Positions 26,001-33,752 of a DNA stretch of 33,752 nt are shown here, piece after piece. Each line of letters opens with the position of its first letter. Position 1 is the first letter of the stretch. The DNA is from a virus: positions 1 to 33,752 of the IMG/VR virus record IMGVR_UViG_3300045541_000004, one strand, 5' to 3'. Position numbers and translations under genes: made by a program. The notes below the pieces were generated by a model. It did no database searches and was not told the origin of the DNA. It worked only from the letters and a program-made list of their open reading frames with translations.

Positions 26001-27690
26001 TTCTAAAAACGTAATTTGAGAATCCGATTGAGTCTAGCAAAAGGCTTACGGCATAGCTTGTAGATGCGTCTTGAAGCAGCAGCTCTGGTGCACGAGTGCC
26101 TTCAAGATGAAAGAAGAAGTCTCTTAGCTCTATGGATATTGAGCGATCCTTTGTTGAAAAGTTTGGCTTAGTCTCGGAATACATAGTTTTAATTGGAACG
26201 TAGTAATCATATAACAGTCCATCAATGTCTACATCCCGAACTATCTCGTAAAAAGAAAACTTAATATTCTCATACTGGTACTTAGAGATAATGCTATTTA
26301 CATTGTTAGTGTTAAATACCTGATCTGGATCAAATAGCCCTAGCGATCCTGTAGCTGCAAGAAGCTGTCCTACTGGCATACCGCTTGATCCAAGATCTGA
26401 GGCTGCTCTGTTTACCTTAAAGCTTGTGGTCATATCTGAAATATCTGCCAGCAATCTAGGAGAAATCTCTATCAGGTCAAAGGTAGCATCTCTGACATTC
26501 ATTGTGTCTACAAGAATTCTAATTCCAGAGACATACTCTATCTCTCTAAACTTTTGTTCTCCAGTAGAAGAAACGTATGTATCTGGAGAAGTAAGCTTTT
26601 TAACGTATGCAGTCCTTCTGGTGATGTCGCCTTGCTCAAGATACCAGCCATACTTGGCAGAAAAGGACTCTTTGCCAGAATCTGTAACAATAACAAATCT
26701 TCCAGGGTCATTCAGAGAACTCTTTACCAAATAGGCATCCCCAACAGCAGGGTTTACAGGAATGATTGTATCGTCGTAGATCTCGCCAAGGTATCTAAAT
26801 GTGTCCAGATATTTTTCTGGAATGATTGGTCCGTAAGATATCTCTACATATCCGTCAGGTCCAATGATGTTTGTTCCGTCAAGTCTTCTTGAATTCTCGT
26901 CAAACGATATGGCGTCATACCAAGAGTTATTCTTGAGATATTGAATCCTCCATCTTACTGGAGTCTTTTGATTAGCATAACCAAACAGTGGGTCTGGCGT
27001 TGTGCCAGAGTCTGTTTGAAATGGACCTAGGTCAACTGACCCAACTCCTGTTTGCATCTTTACTACAATTCTATTTGCTGGTACCGCATCCTTATAGACA
27101 ACAAACGGAGCTGCGTCATCAATAAAATATGACAATCCTGCTGACTGGCCAGAGATGCCCCTCTCTATGTTTTGAGATCCTACAGACTCAGTTCTGTGTG
27201 AAGACCAGTATTTAAAGTTATCATTCTTTCCAGCCATGTAATATCTCGGCCTTGATGCCATTTCTGGATTTGTGTGATGAAGAAATACATTGTTTAGAAA
27301 TCTTGCCTTGTTAATTCCAGATCTTGGTCGAAACTTTAAAAAGCAATCGTCCAAAGAGTAAAGCATTTTTTCCTTTTGCTTCTTACTGGAAAAGGCCATT
27401 GGTACTGGTGCTAATTGATCGTCAAGGTAGTCCTCGTATCCTCCAGGGATAGCGATGTCTGAATCTGTTGCATCTGTATAGTGTTTGAACTCTAACTTGT
27501 AATCTTCTGGATCATAAACAGATATCGCTGGATTGTATGGAGAGCCTGGCTCTGAAGGCCTGTTTCTGTAGTTTCCAACAATAGAAATGTTTGATGGAAT
27601 GTTCATGTTCCACTCTGCAGTAACAAGAGACTTTAAGCTAACAGATGAGCTCTGTTCTAGGTGATTCTGAAGTCGTTCATTTACAAACAC
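23062..27690 (-). CDS. Large minor tail / hub protein
   Basis: This is a 1542-residue, mostly beta-rich protein. It starts at a GTG with GAGG 6 bases upstream, 1 base after the previous gene's stop. The N-terminal third contains beta-sandwich strands around residues 130-330. A hub-like region follows (about 395-640), including FDLIEISPRLLADI, ISIELRDFFFHLEG, LDSIGFSNYVFRRMP and TVAEVLQDIAVSTQTAMFFD. The latter resembles the gp27/Tal-type hub of siphophage and myophage tails. About 960-1230 looks like a concanavalin/LamG-type sandwich (FAGKESTVSNLK, YINGRLLAVVDDPDPE). The C-terminal FSMPTIQLGDLVTIQY and VVYNIEYGRSSNG recall late tail-protein strands. No lysozyme motif is visible. Confidence 0.75.
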   Translation of the reverse strand: MFVNERLQNHLEQSSSVSLKSLVTAEWNMNIPSNISIVGNYRNRPSEPGSPYNPAISVYDPEDYKLEFKHYTDATDSDIAIPGGYEDYLDDQLAPVPMAFSSKKQKEKMLYSLDDCFLKFRPRSGINKARFLNNVFLHHTNPEMASRPRYYMAGKNDNFKYWSSHRTESVGSQNIERGISGQSAGLSYFIDDAAPFVVYKDAVPANRIVVKMQTGVGSVDLGPFQTDSGTTPDPLFGYANQKTPVRWRIQYLKNNSWYDAISFDENSRRLDGTNIIGPDGYVEISYGPIIPEKYLDTFRYLGEIYDDTIIPVNPAVGDAYLVKSSLNDPGRFVIVTDSGKESFSAKYGWYLEQGDITRRTAYVKKLTSPDTYVSSTGEQKFREIEYVSGIRILVDTMNVRDATFDLIEISPRLLADISDMTTSFKVNRAASDLGSSGMPVGQLLAATGSLGLFDPDQVFNTNNVNSIISKYQYENIKFSFYEIVRDVDIDGLLYDYYVPIKTMYSETKPNFSTKDRSISIELRDFFFHLEGTRAPELLLQDASTSYAVSLLLDSIGFSNYVFRRMPDEQEDIIPYFFVAPNKTVAEVLQDIAVSTQTAMFFDEFNNFVVMSREYLMPASGTRPISTQLIGTMDQAKDGIVNNMSTSQRLSNIQDIAMSQTNIYNSGKISYTTRYIQREMASLRQAMLTDTGKTWVYKPALLWEVSPSGNVKSINDKTGDQQNFLLSAIPLNTSLSSKLPEVVAGRIENNIIDFGESVQWVGRYNGYFYSNGEVIRYDAVEYSVPGVEAGNVWISSIREYQSYFSKLPFNGKIYPTGRVRIFSIPNYVQLQDGTAILAEGPVAQHGRGQFGTKVVEHTAGINPYWYDNNNVRGVAMDYSKIFYQNDTLQITEAQSAPGETNGEYVVIVSSTELIKVGQKVEIVQGTGQFEPGQIASVVEVVDDTHFRVDRKITTPLADATLQIYTKRTGPTTGKAGKLFSGGTSNSFAQKTTRNGIIKNFQSYFAGKESTVSNLKVTEPGVVQSSALVMNGPAFSIKDTPISFVSYVYKQLPDKFKHFGTRMRIIGKVEDGLVRSQTPVGVNPYYQLNQATPDKELTVGGSSGGLAISINPETNNGYYFEIISLTAADSKSYADGDGGVIHNIIFYKLGKAPGSSSENDLAFPIKLWGGSAEILSDSGTLVSKSRLTAENKTTVYDLSVEYEEVGSVLRFSLYINGRLLAVVDDPDPELSPDKKIVTYNNLALFVRGSSRVMFENVYAIQNNYSQNTAFALSTPISQIFGDSEIDVSEAMRKYAMSGIVQSTYLSGLGTQEPPRYNIYFEEFGTIMREAAYFDIKYDKAYPALYSQISPTFNKVKGYTVSGFTAGAYGAEFLVFNATDTHLALDSSSGNYLRIQGIAFTQESQQSLTVDDYFTQNSNFANQEFVDDGIVRSPLRSLEKYQGIKFSRMTDGVKEFTMDPVYIQSHDAASSLMGWLIDKTMRPRLSVGMKVFSMPTIQLGDLVTIQYSADDVEQVAGDGKVFVVYNIEYGRSSNGPDMTIYAVEV

Positions 27691-27691
27691 T

Positions 27692-28300
27692 TTAGACCTC
27701 TTCCAGGGTTATAGAAACATTCCATAGGTCGTGATTTGTTGCTCCACGCTTTTGGACAGAGTATGAAAAGTCTGCTGCATACATCTCTACTACCTGGCTA
27801 TATTCTGCTAACCTGCCGTACTTATTTGTTGAAAAATTCTCTGGATTATCGTAAGACAGAAATACCCAAAATGGACCCACGTGATTTTCGTACCACTCTA
27901 GTAGATCTGCACCACCAGCACCACCATCCGCAGTATACTGATCTGGGGCCTGGCTCGCACCGTCTGACTGAAAAGATGGGTGTGCGGAGAATGCTCTGGA
28001 TGGAAGCAGATCCCATGATAGAGACATACTAAGCTTATCTGCAATATGGTATGAACGCATCCTACCATTAATCATTCTTTCACGCTTCTCTATTCTGTCA
28101 ACCTTAATGCCTATTGGAGCACGATTGTGATCAGAGAGGATTAGGAAGGAGCCGTCAAGCCCCTCTTCTGATCCCAACTCATATCCATCTGGTAGCCGCT
28201 TACCACTTTCAGTAACTATGCCAGGGTTGTCAGAAAATAGTATCGCTTGAGGTCTGGCATACTTTTTCCTGCCACTCATATATTCTACAATGTCTACCAT
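27692..28300 (-). CDS. Minor / distal tail protein
   Basis: The 202-residue protein follows the tape measure (TAATG junction at 28300), where distal tail proteins normally sit. It has beta-rich segments: ARPQAILFSDNPGIV, GSFLILSDHNRAPIGIKVDR, SMSLSWDLLPSRAF, GPFWVFLSYDN, and a closing WNVSITLEEV. The final strand pattern (W-N-V-x-I-T-L-E-E-V) is common in phage tail subunits that pack against the tube. I do not recognise a named family. Confidence 0.65.
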   Translation of the reverse strand: MVDIVEYMSGRKKYARPQAILFSDNPGIVTESGKRLPDGYELGSEEGLDGSFLILSDHNRAPIGIKVDRIEKRERMINGRMRSYHIADKLSMSLSWDLLPSRAFSAHPSFQSDGASQAPDQYTADGGAGGADLLEWYENHVGPFWVFLSYDNPENFSTNKYGRLAEYSQVVEMYAADFSYSVQKRGATNHDLWNVSITLEEV

Positions 28301-31300
28301 TAGAATCTAGTACCTCTCATTTGCTGTGAATTAATCTGTCTAATCTGAGCCATAACTGTTCTTGCAATCTCGTCTGGGTTTGAGTCTGACCTTACGTTGA
28401 CGTTTAGCTCATAATTATTATACACTGAATTGCTTGACTGCACATTAGTGTTTTCTGATACCTGCACTGTAGGCGAGGAAATATTTGTTATTCCTGCCAT
28501 AGCCAGCTCAGGTTCTGACAGCTTTGGTAGACTAAACTGACCAGCATTTATGCTTGACAGCATTCCAAGTCCATAAGCGTCTACCGCTTCTTTTCTCATT
28601 ACGAACTCTCCAGGAGTTAGCATTGCAGGAACAACGTCGCCATTGCCAATTCCTGGAACTCCTCCACCAAAGGTTCTTCTAATTGGGCCGCCATAACGCT
28701 TTCCATCTGGGTTATACCCCTTGCCAGTAGCAGAGTCAAACCAACCCTTCTTAAAGCCGTCAATAATGTCTTGGATCCACTGTGGAACCTTAAAGTTAGC
28801 CCAGAAGCCATCCCAGATACCCTTTACCCATTGTGCCACCAATGCTGGCAACGATGTAAACCAGTTCTTAAGCTCAGTGAGCTTTGTTCCTAGCCAAGTG
28901 CCAAGGTCTTGAATACCGTTCCAGAAGTTGGCTGCCCACTGCTTAATTGCATTTGGCAAAGTTACTGTGAACCAAGTTGAAAGCTTGGTAAACTGCTCTG
29001 ATAGCCAGGCCCCAACTGCCTGGATGCTACTCCAGAACTTTGCACCCCAAGCTGCAATAGCTGCAGGTAGGGTTACGGTAAACCATGTAGATAGAGCCAG
29101 CCATTGCTCAGCTAGCCAAGCTCCCACTGTCTGGATACCGCTCCAGAATGCTGCACCCCACTCAGCAATAGCGGTTGGCAAGGTAACTGTAAACCAGGTA
29201 ACTAGTGTGTTCCACTGTTCTCCCAACCAGGCACCTACTGCCTGTAGGTTGCTCCAGATGGTGCTCCCCCATTCAGCCAATGCTGTAGGAAGTGTAACCG
29301 TGAACCATGTAACTAGTGTATTCCACTGCTCAGATAGCCATGCTCCGACAGCCTGCAAGTTATTCCAAACTGTAGCACCCCATTGTGCGAGAGCAGTTGG
29401 TAGCGTCACGGTAAACCAGGTAACCAGACTTGTCCACTGCTCTCCTAGCCAGGCTCCCACAGACTGAAGGTTGTTCCAGATTGCGGTTCCCCAGCTAGCA
29501 ATTGCATTTGGAAGTGTTACTGTAAACCAAGTTACTAGGGCTCCCCACTGTTCTTCTAGCCATTCTGGTAGCTTTTGAATGCCTTGCCATAGCTGGTTTG
29601 CATAATATCCAACTGTATATGGTAGATTTTTAAACCATGTAGAGATGTCATTCCACTGACCTGCCAGCCAGTCTCCAAACGTTAAGAAGTCTTCCCAAAT
29701 ATCTCCTGCCGCATCAGAGATCTTCGTTCCTAGGTCGCCTAGCCATGCTAGCCCTTCGTTCCACTTCTCTGCTAGCCAGTCTCCAAATCCTTGGATTTCC
29801 GACCAAATGTTTCCTGCGGCTTCACCAATCTTAGCTGGAAGATCCTTAAACCATGTAACGAGACCTTCCCAGGCTGCCTCAACATTTGTAATAACATCTG
29901 TCCAGAATTTTTCAACGTCTGCAATCTTGTTTTCAAGAGTGTCGTCCTCAAAGAACCAGTTGAAGAATCCTGAGAATGCATCCTTAACTGGCTGAATTAC
30001 ATTTGTGTCTACCCATCCAGAGAAGCTATCCCAGGCATCTTTTACAGGCTGGACAACGTTGGTGTCTACCCATGAAGCTACAGTGTCCCAAGCATTCTTT
30101 ACAGGCTGAATAATGTTTGTGTCAAACCAGGTAGAGAACTGATCCCAAGCAGCCTGTATTGGCTGAACAACATTTGTATCAAACCATGCCGTAAACTTGT
30201 CCCACTCAGTCTTTATCCACTCAACGGCCTTGTTGAATGCGTCCACTATTGCATCAACAATTGGCTGGATAAATATGTTGTATGTTCCAATCACCATTGC
30301 AGCGAGTGACTTTACCCATGGCTGGTTTACAAAACCATCCCACATAGAGCCTATGCTCTTTAGTGTGTCTGACCACCAGTCACCAAAGCCACCACCAGTA
30401 GCCTGAGCAACCATGTTTCCAGATCCTGCACCTGGCATTGATGAAGGAGAAATACCAGTGTCAGCTGCTGCAGCCGCTCCTGCAGATGGTGACGATCCTC
30501 CACCAGTTCCTGCACCTGCACTTCCAGTAGTTCTAACATTGTCTGTTGCTGTTACCTGTGCACCTGGTAGCTCTACATCTGGCTTACCATTAGTCTTGGT
30601 TATTGTGTTTTGAATTATCTCGTAAACAGAAGAGTATTCCTTGCCATTTAGCTCTTCCCAGGCCAACTTAATCTTTTCAACAATACTTTCTGCACCAGAA
30701 ATTGAGGCGATGTACTTTGCAGAATTAACCTCTGCCAGGCCTGCCTCACTGGCAATCAGATTCCACTCAAGCTTTGACTTACCGTCTGGAGTTGTTAGCT
30801 TTTCAATGTTTGCATCACGAATTCTTTCAAGAAGTTCTACCGCCCTTGTTGCTGGCTCAAGGGTATCTTCTTCAATATCAAAGATTTGCTTTTTAAGATC
30901 TCTAATCTTTGTCTCTAGGTCTTTGCGAGTAAGAAGAACACCATTCTCATCAGGAACAGTTATCGCAGCCAGGTCAGCTTCTCTTTGAGCCTCAATGGCT
31001 GCCATCTGGTTTTCCATGGCAATGGCTGTCTCTTGTGCAGAAAGCTCTTCTGCTGCTCTTGCTGCTGCTGCAATGTCACCCTGAGTAAGAGCATCAGCTA
31101 CGCCAAGCTGTCCTCTTTGTAGAGAAAGAATGTCTTCGTTGGCATTCTTTACCTTGTCAAGTGCCTCAAGTGTCTTATCGTAAGACTCGTTAATCTCATC
31201 TTCCTTTTCGGCAATGACTGTTAGACCTGCTTCGTAGTCATCTATCTTATAGTTGATGTCCTCTATCTTGTCTTGAGCCTCTCCGATAGTCTTGTTTAGG

Positions 31301-33747
31301 TCCTTAGTGTCTGACTCAAACTGTAGGTTAATTGCATTCTCTTGTCTAGAGAACCATTCCATTGCCTTGTCGTAAATACCGTTGAAAAGTTCTGTAAGGC
31401 CTTCTACTGAGAAACTCTTTAAGGTTATCTCAAGATCAGCAGCTGATGCGGCCTCTGCAATAATTCTCTTTAGGTCCTCTGGCTTCATTGTTGGGTCTAG
31501 AAGAATCTTTGCCTGGATTGCCTCGTTGCTCATAACGGTAGACATCTCATCTGCCGTCAGATTGGCGTCATTCTTGCTTAGTGCTGCAATTAGGTCTGAC
31601 TTGTCTTGTCTAGCCTGAGCTTCATTTGCCAGCTGTGTGTTTGCTGCTAAAAGCTTCATCGCCTTGGCTGCTGCTGTTGCAGCTGCAACTACCTTCTTTA
31701 GCTGGCTATCTGTAATGTCCTTGCTTGCTACCGCTGCAGCAACGGCTTCGTTCTGCACAACCTCGTATGCCTGAGCTGCGTCAAGGCCAGCCTTTCTAAG
31801 CTTTGCTGCTGCTGAAGCCTGAAGCTTGTAGTTTGCAGAAATCTTCTGCTGTCCGCTGACAAATTCTCCAATTGCAATAGATCTTAGAGCATCGCCAAGA
31901 GTCTTTGCATCTTCCTTCATCGCAACGATATTGCCATTCTTGAATACAAACAGGTCATCCTTGTACTTCTTGTATTCCTCTGCTGGCATACCTGCAATCA
32001 GGGTTATTAGGTCTTCCCCAGCACCAATCTTTCTAAGCTGGTTCTCAAGACCGTTGAATAGGGTTAGAGACTTGTCTCCACCAAACAGCTTTCTCATAGC
32101 TGTCATAGATTCTTTCCAACCCAAGGTCATCTCTGACGAGCCCTTGCGGACATCACGAATCTTCTTCATCAGATCGTCTAGCGAAGAGGATACAGGCCCA
32201 CCACCGCCATCACCAGATGTTTCTGCTTCAGGGTCTACTGGAGCTTTTGATAGGTCTGTGCTTTCTGCAACCAGTCTCTTGCCCTCTGCCATTGCAAACT
32301 GATCAAACGTGCCAGAGTTACCCTGAGCAATCCAGGCCTTGTAAGCTGCTATTGCCTCTGGAGTTCCTTCAATTGCCAACTGTGTCTTTATGGCTGCAAT
32401 CAGAACCTTCTGGCCTTCAGATGTTAGCGAGTTGAAGTATGCTGCATCCTGATTTAGAACCTCTAGAGCATCTTGTCCAATAACCTTTACATCTGCCGTT
32501 AAGTCAAACTTTCCATTATGCTTCTCTATTTGCTCTAAGCTATTCTCAAGTGCCTGCTGGGCCTTTGGATTCTTAAGCATGTATTTTGCTACGACGTCAA
32601 CATCTACGATGTTTTGGAAGCTTGCAATCTTATTGAAGAATGCCTGGAACTCAGCAGCCTCTCTGTCTGGCTTTGCAGTAATCTGCTGAATGTACTTTGT
32701 CTGAAGAACCTTGTTTGGCTTACCATTCTTGTCAACAAATGAGTTCAGGATCTGCATAGAAGCAGTTGCAAACTTACCACCAAATCTTGTAACAAGATTC
32801 ATTCCAAGCTCAAGGTCTTCACCCTTGAATGTCTCAAAGAACTTGACAATTTGAAGCGGATCCATTCCTCCAGTCTCAAGCTCTAGCTTTAGGACATTCT
32901 TTCCTTGCTCTGTTAGGTTGGAGTCCTTTATGTTTGACAGTGCAAGAGGAGCAATATCTTCCTGGGCAGTACCCTCGTACTTTTTGTTAATTGACTTTTC
33001 TAGCCCAGACATGTAAGCCGAATAGACATCAAATTGAAGTCCTGATAGGCTATCTAGGATTTGCTGCTTAGTTTGTGCAATTCCAGCAACAAGCGTTTCA
33101 CGCTCTCTGTAATACTGGTTCTCAAGGGCAACTGCTTCATTAATCTTTCCCTGAAGTCTAAGCTCATTAATCTTTTTCTCGTACTGCAAGTCAAACGCAT
33201 CTAGAATTTCCTGGTTTTGTTCTAGTGCAATCTTGTCTGCTGCAACTGCTGCACCAGTTACTGTAGCAAGCCTTTCTCCTCTTTCTGCACCGCCGACTAG
33301 GCCACCTACCGCACCACCTATAAATGATCCACCAACCGCACCAACTGCTGCTGCTGGAACTGCAGCTGCACCAAAGGTCAGCCCACCGCCCACAAGGCCG
33401 AGAACGGTGGCACCGATGGCTGCACCAATACCTGAGCCTAGGGCAGATGCACCACCTATCATTGCAGCATCCTCTAGAGAAATCGCACCCTGCCTTGCAA
33501 CGTTATTTGAGCTTGCAGATGTCTGGTCAACATTTTGCTGCACAAGCTTCATAGATACGCCAAGAGGATCCTTCTCTAGCTTTTCTCCATTTGGGCCTAC
33601 TAGTTCTGTAATCTGTGCAATAACATCTAGACCGAACTTCCTGTCTCCAAGTGCCTCAGCAAGGTTTGCTGCTACTGACTTGGCCTGAGCGGCTGTCATT
33701 GCTCCAGAAACAATTGCTGTCTGAAGCTGCTCTGTAATAGAGCTCAT
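28300..33747 (-). CDS. Tail tape measure protein
   Basis: The 1815-residue protein sets tail length. The ATG at 33747 is 5 bases from the window edge, so a longer N-terminus cannot be excluded. Segments in order: a glycine-rich hydrophobic hairpin likely to act as membrane-inserting part (about 95-155), helical N-terminal half, coiled coil (about 805-960, with SLQRGQLGVADALTQGDI), a Ala/Gly/Ser linker (about 1070-1110), four 19-residue then about ten 36-37-residue Trp-rich repeats, and a C-terminal GNGDVVPAMLTPGEFVMRKEA. The last is a hallmark of many siphophage tape measures. At the usual 0.15 nm per residue the tail could approach 270 nm. No zinc-peptidase or lysozyme motif is seen. Confidence 0.92.
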   Translation of the reverse strand: MSSITEQLQTAIVSGAMTAAQAKSVAANLAEALGDRKFGLDVIAQITELVGPNGEKLEKDPLGVSMKLVQQNVDQTSASSNNVARQGAISLEDAAMIGGASALGSGIGAAIGATVLGLVGGGLTFGAAAVPAAAVGAVGGSFIGGAVGGLVGGAERGERLATVTGAAVAADKIALEQNQEILDAFDLQYEKKINELRLQGKINEAVALENQYYRERETLVAGIAQTKQQILDSLSGLQFDVYSAYMSGLEKSINKKYEGTAQEDIAPLALSNIKDSNLTEQGKNVLKLELETGGMDPLQIVKFFETFKGEDLELGMNLVTRFGGKFATASMQILNSFVDKNGKPNKVLQTKYIQQITAKPDREAAEFQAFFNKIASFQNIVDVDVVAKYMLKNPKAQQALENSLEQIEKHNGKFDLTADVKVIGQDALEVLNQDAAYFNSLTSEGQKVLIAAIKTQLAIEGTPEAIAAYKAWIAQGNSGTFDQFAMAEGKRLVAESTDLSKAPVDPEAETSGDGGGGPVSSSLDDLMKKIRDVRKGSSEMTLGWKESMTAMRKLFGGDKSLTLFNGLENQLRKIGAGEDLITLIAGMPAEEYKKYKDDLFVFKNGNIVAMKEDAKTLGDALRSIAIGEFVSGQQKISANYKLQASAAAKLRKAGLDAAQAYEVVQNEAVAAAVASKDITDSQLKKVVAAATAAAKAMKLLAANTQLANEAQARQDKSDLIAALSKNDANLTADEMSTVMSNEAIQAKILLDPTMKPEDLKRIIAEAASAADLEITLKSFSVEGLTELFNGIYDKAMEWFSRQENAINLQFESDTKDLNKTIGEAQDKIEDINYKIDDYEAGLTVIAEKEDEINESYDKTLEALDKVKNANEDILSLQRGQLGVADALTQGDIAAAARAAEELSAQETAIAMENQMAAIEAQREADLAAITVPDENGVLLTRKDLETKIRDLKKQIFDIEEDTLEPATRAVELLERIRDANIEKLTTPDGKSKLEWNLIASEAGLAEVNSAKYIASISGAESIVEKIKLAWEELNGKEYSSVYEIIQNTITKTNGKPDVELPGAQVTATDNVRTTGSAGAGTGGGSSPSAGAAAAADTGISPSSMPGAGSGNMVAQATGGGFGDWWSDTLKSIGSMWDGFVNQPWVKSLAAMVIGTYNIFIQPIVDAIVDAFNKAVEWIKTEWDKFTAWFDTNVVQPIQAAWDQFSTWFDTNIIQPVKNAWDTVASWVDTNVVQPVKDAWDSFSGWVDTNVIQPVKDAFSGFFNWFFEDDTLENKIADVEKFWTDVITNVEAAWEGLVTWFKDLPAKIGEAAGNIWSEIQGFGDWLAEKWNEGLAWLGDLGTKISDAAGDIWEDFLTFGDWLAGQWNDISTWFKNLPYTVGYYANQLWQGIQKLPEWLEEQWGALVTWFTVTLPNAIASWGTAIWNNLQSVGAWLGEQWTSLVTWFTVTLPTALAQWGATVWNNLQAVGAWLSEQWNTLVTWFTVTLPTALAEWGSTIWSNLQAVGAWLGEQWNTLVTWFTVTLPTAIAEWGAAFWSGIQTVGAWLAEQWLALSTWFTVTLPAAIAAWGAKFWSSIQAVGAWLSEQFTKLSTWFTVTLPNAIKQWAANFWNGIQDLGTWLGTKLTELKNWFTSLPALVAQWVKGIWDGFWANFKVPQWIQDIIDGFKKGWFDSATGKGYNPDGKRYGGPIRRTFGGGVPGIGNGDVVPAMLTPGEFVMRKEAVDAYGLGMLSSINAGQFSLPKLSEPELAMAGITNISSPTVQVSENTNVQSSNSVYNNYELNVNVRSDSNPDEIARTVMAQIRQINSQQMRGTRF
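28753..29853 (-). repeat. About ten tandem 36-37-residue Trp repeats in the tape measure
   Basis: Start tryptophans occur at 29853, 29745, 29637, 29529, 29418, 29307, 29196, 29085, 28974 and 28863. The first three units are 108 bases and the later ones exactly 111 bases. The central units read WFTVTLPxAIAxWG then a WxxLQAVGAWL segment. Codons differ between units while residues stay fixed, so the array is maintained as protein and is not a recent duplication. Confidence 0.95.
29959..30186 (-). repeat. Four 19-residue WxDTN repeats in the tape measure
   Basis: Tryptophans at 30186, 30129, 30072 and 30015 (next at 29958) define four exact 57-base units. Each has the pattern W(F/V)DTN(V/I)(V/I)QP(I/V)(Q/K) followed by an AWD-type segment. 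The array directly precedes the 37-residue repeats. Confidence 0.95.
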
Positions 33748-33752
33748 TGCCT

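Noticed and set aside
28753-30186. Regular tape-measure periodicity as a CRISPR-like or noncoding repeat
   Set aside because: The periods are exact multiples of three, the frame is open throughout, and substitutions are mostly synonymous, so it is a protein repeat.

Overview
This window looks like a large part of the genome of a tailed double-stranded DNA phage. Every gene I accept is read from the minus strand (right to left in these coordinates). Genes are packed with overlaps of 1-20 bases, and nothing resembling host housekeeping DNA is present. The host is probably a Gram-positive actinobacterium of modest GC content. This is inference, from the class Ib ribonucleotide reductase set (NrdE/F/I/H), a bacterial DnaE-type polymerase with a PHP domain, Sec signal peptides of Gram-positive style, and promoters placed to give leaderless mRNAs. 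A freshwater or marine lineage is plausible, but the sequence does not prove it.

Layout in the order of transcription. (1) Tail module, 33747 to 20557: a 1815-residue tape measure with two families of tryptophan-rich tandem repeats, a minor tail protein, a 1542-residue hub/minor tail protein, a low-complexity linker protein, a fibre-type protein, a 53-residue fibronectin-like mini-protein and a small fibre/tip protein. (2) Replication module A, 20551 to 16539: MerR-like protein, conserved small protein, possible helicase loader, DnaB helicase, DnaG-type primase and a single-strand-binding-type protein. It ends in a hairpin terminator. (3) Replication/repair/packaging module B, 16419 to 5031: a canonical promoter, then DnaE, NrdH glutaredoxin, a RecA-like ATPase, a zinc-ribbon protein, a small PD-(D/E)XK nuclease candidate, a DEDDy exonuclease, a Cas4-type exonuclease, a zinc-finger protein, a RuvC-type resolvase, a 50-residue helix-turn-helix protein, a 58-residue cysteine protein, then both terminase subunits and a secreted Ig-like protein. 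It ends in a hairpin. (4) nrdI-nrdE-nrdF, 4949 to 1497, ending in a good intrinsic terminator. (5) A second signal-peptide protein (coiled coil, beta-sandwich, FN3) starts at 1392 and runs off the left edge.

Together the genes supply deoxynucleotides (NrdEFIH), a near-complete replisome (DnaB, primase, SSB-like, DnaE), recombination and end processing (RecA, Cas4-type, RuvC-type, exonuclease), packaging (TerS/TerL) and the tail. Portal and capsid genes are not in the window and may lie to the right of the tape measure.

Most notable points: two predicted secreted proteins bracket the nrd operon, one of which appears to start at an AUU codon; several near-identical extended -10 promoters, two placed exactly for leaderless translation; the regular 37-residue and 19-residue Trp repeats in the tape measure; an Ala-for-Gly Walker A in the RecA homologue; and packaging genes embedded in a replication operon. 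The sequence shows no CRISPR array, and I recognised no tRNA or insertion sequence. The only gap between accepted genes that exceeds 100 bases is 16420-16538, and it is filled by a promoter and terminator.
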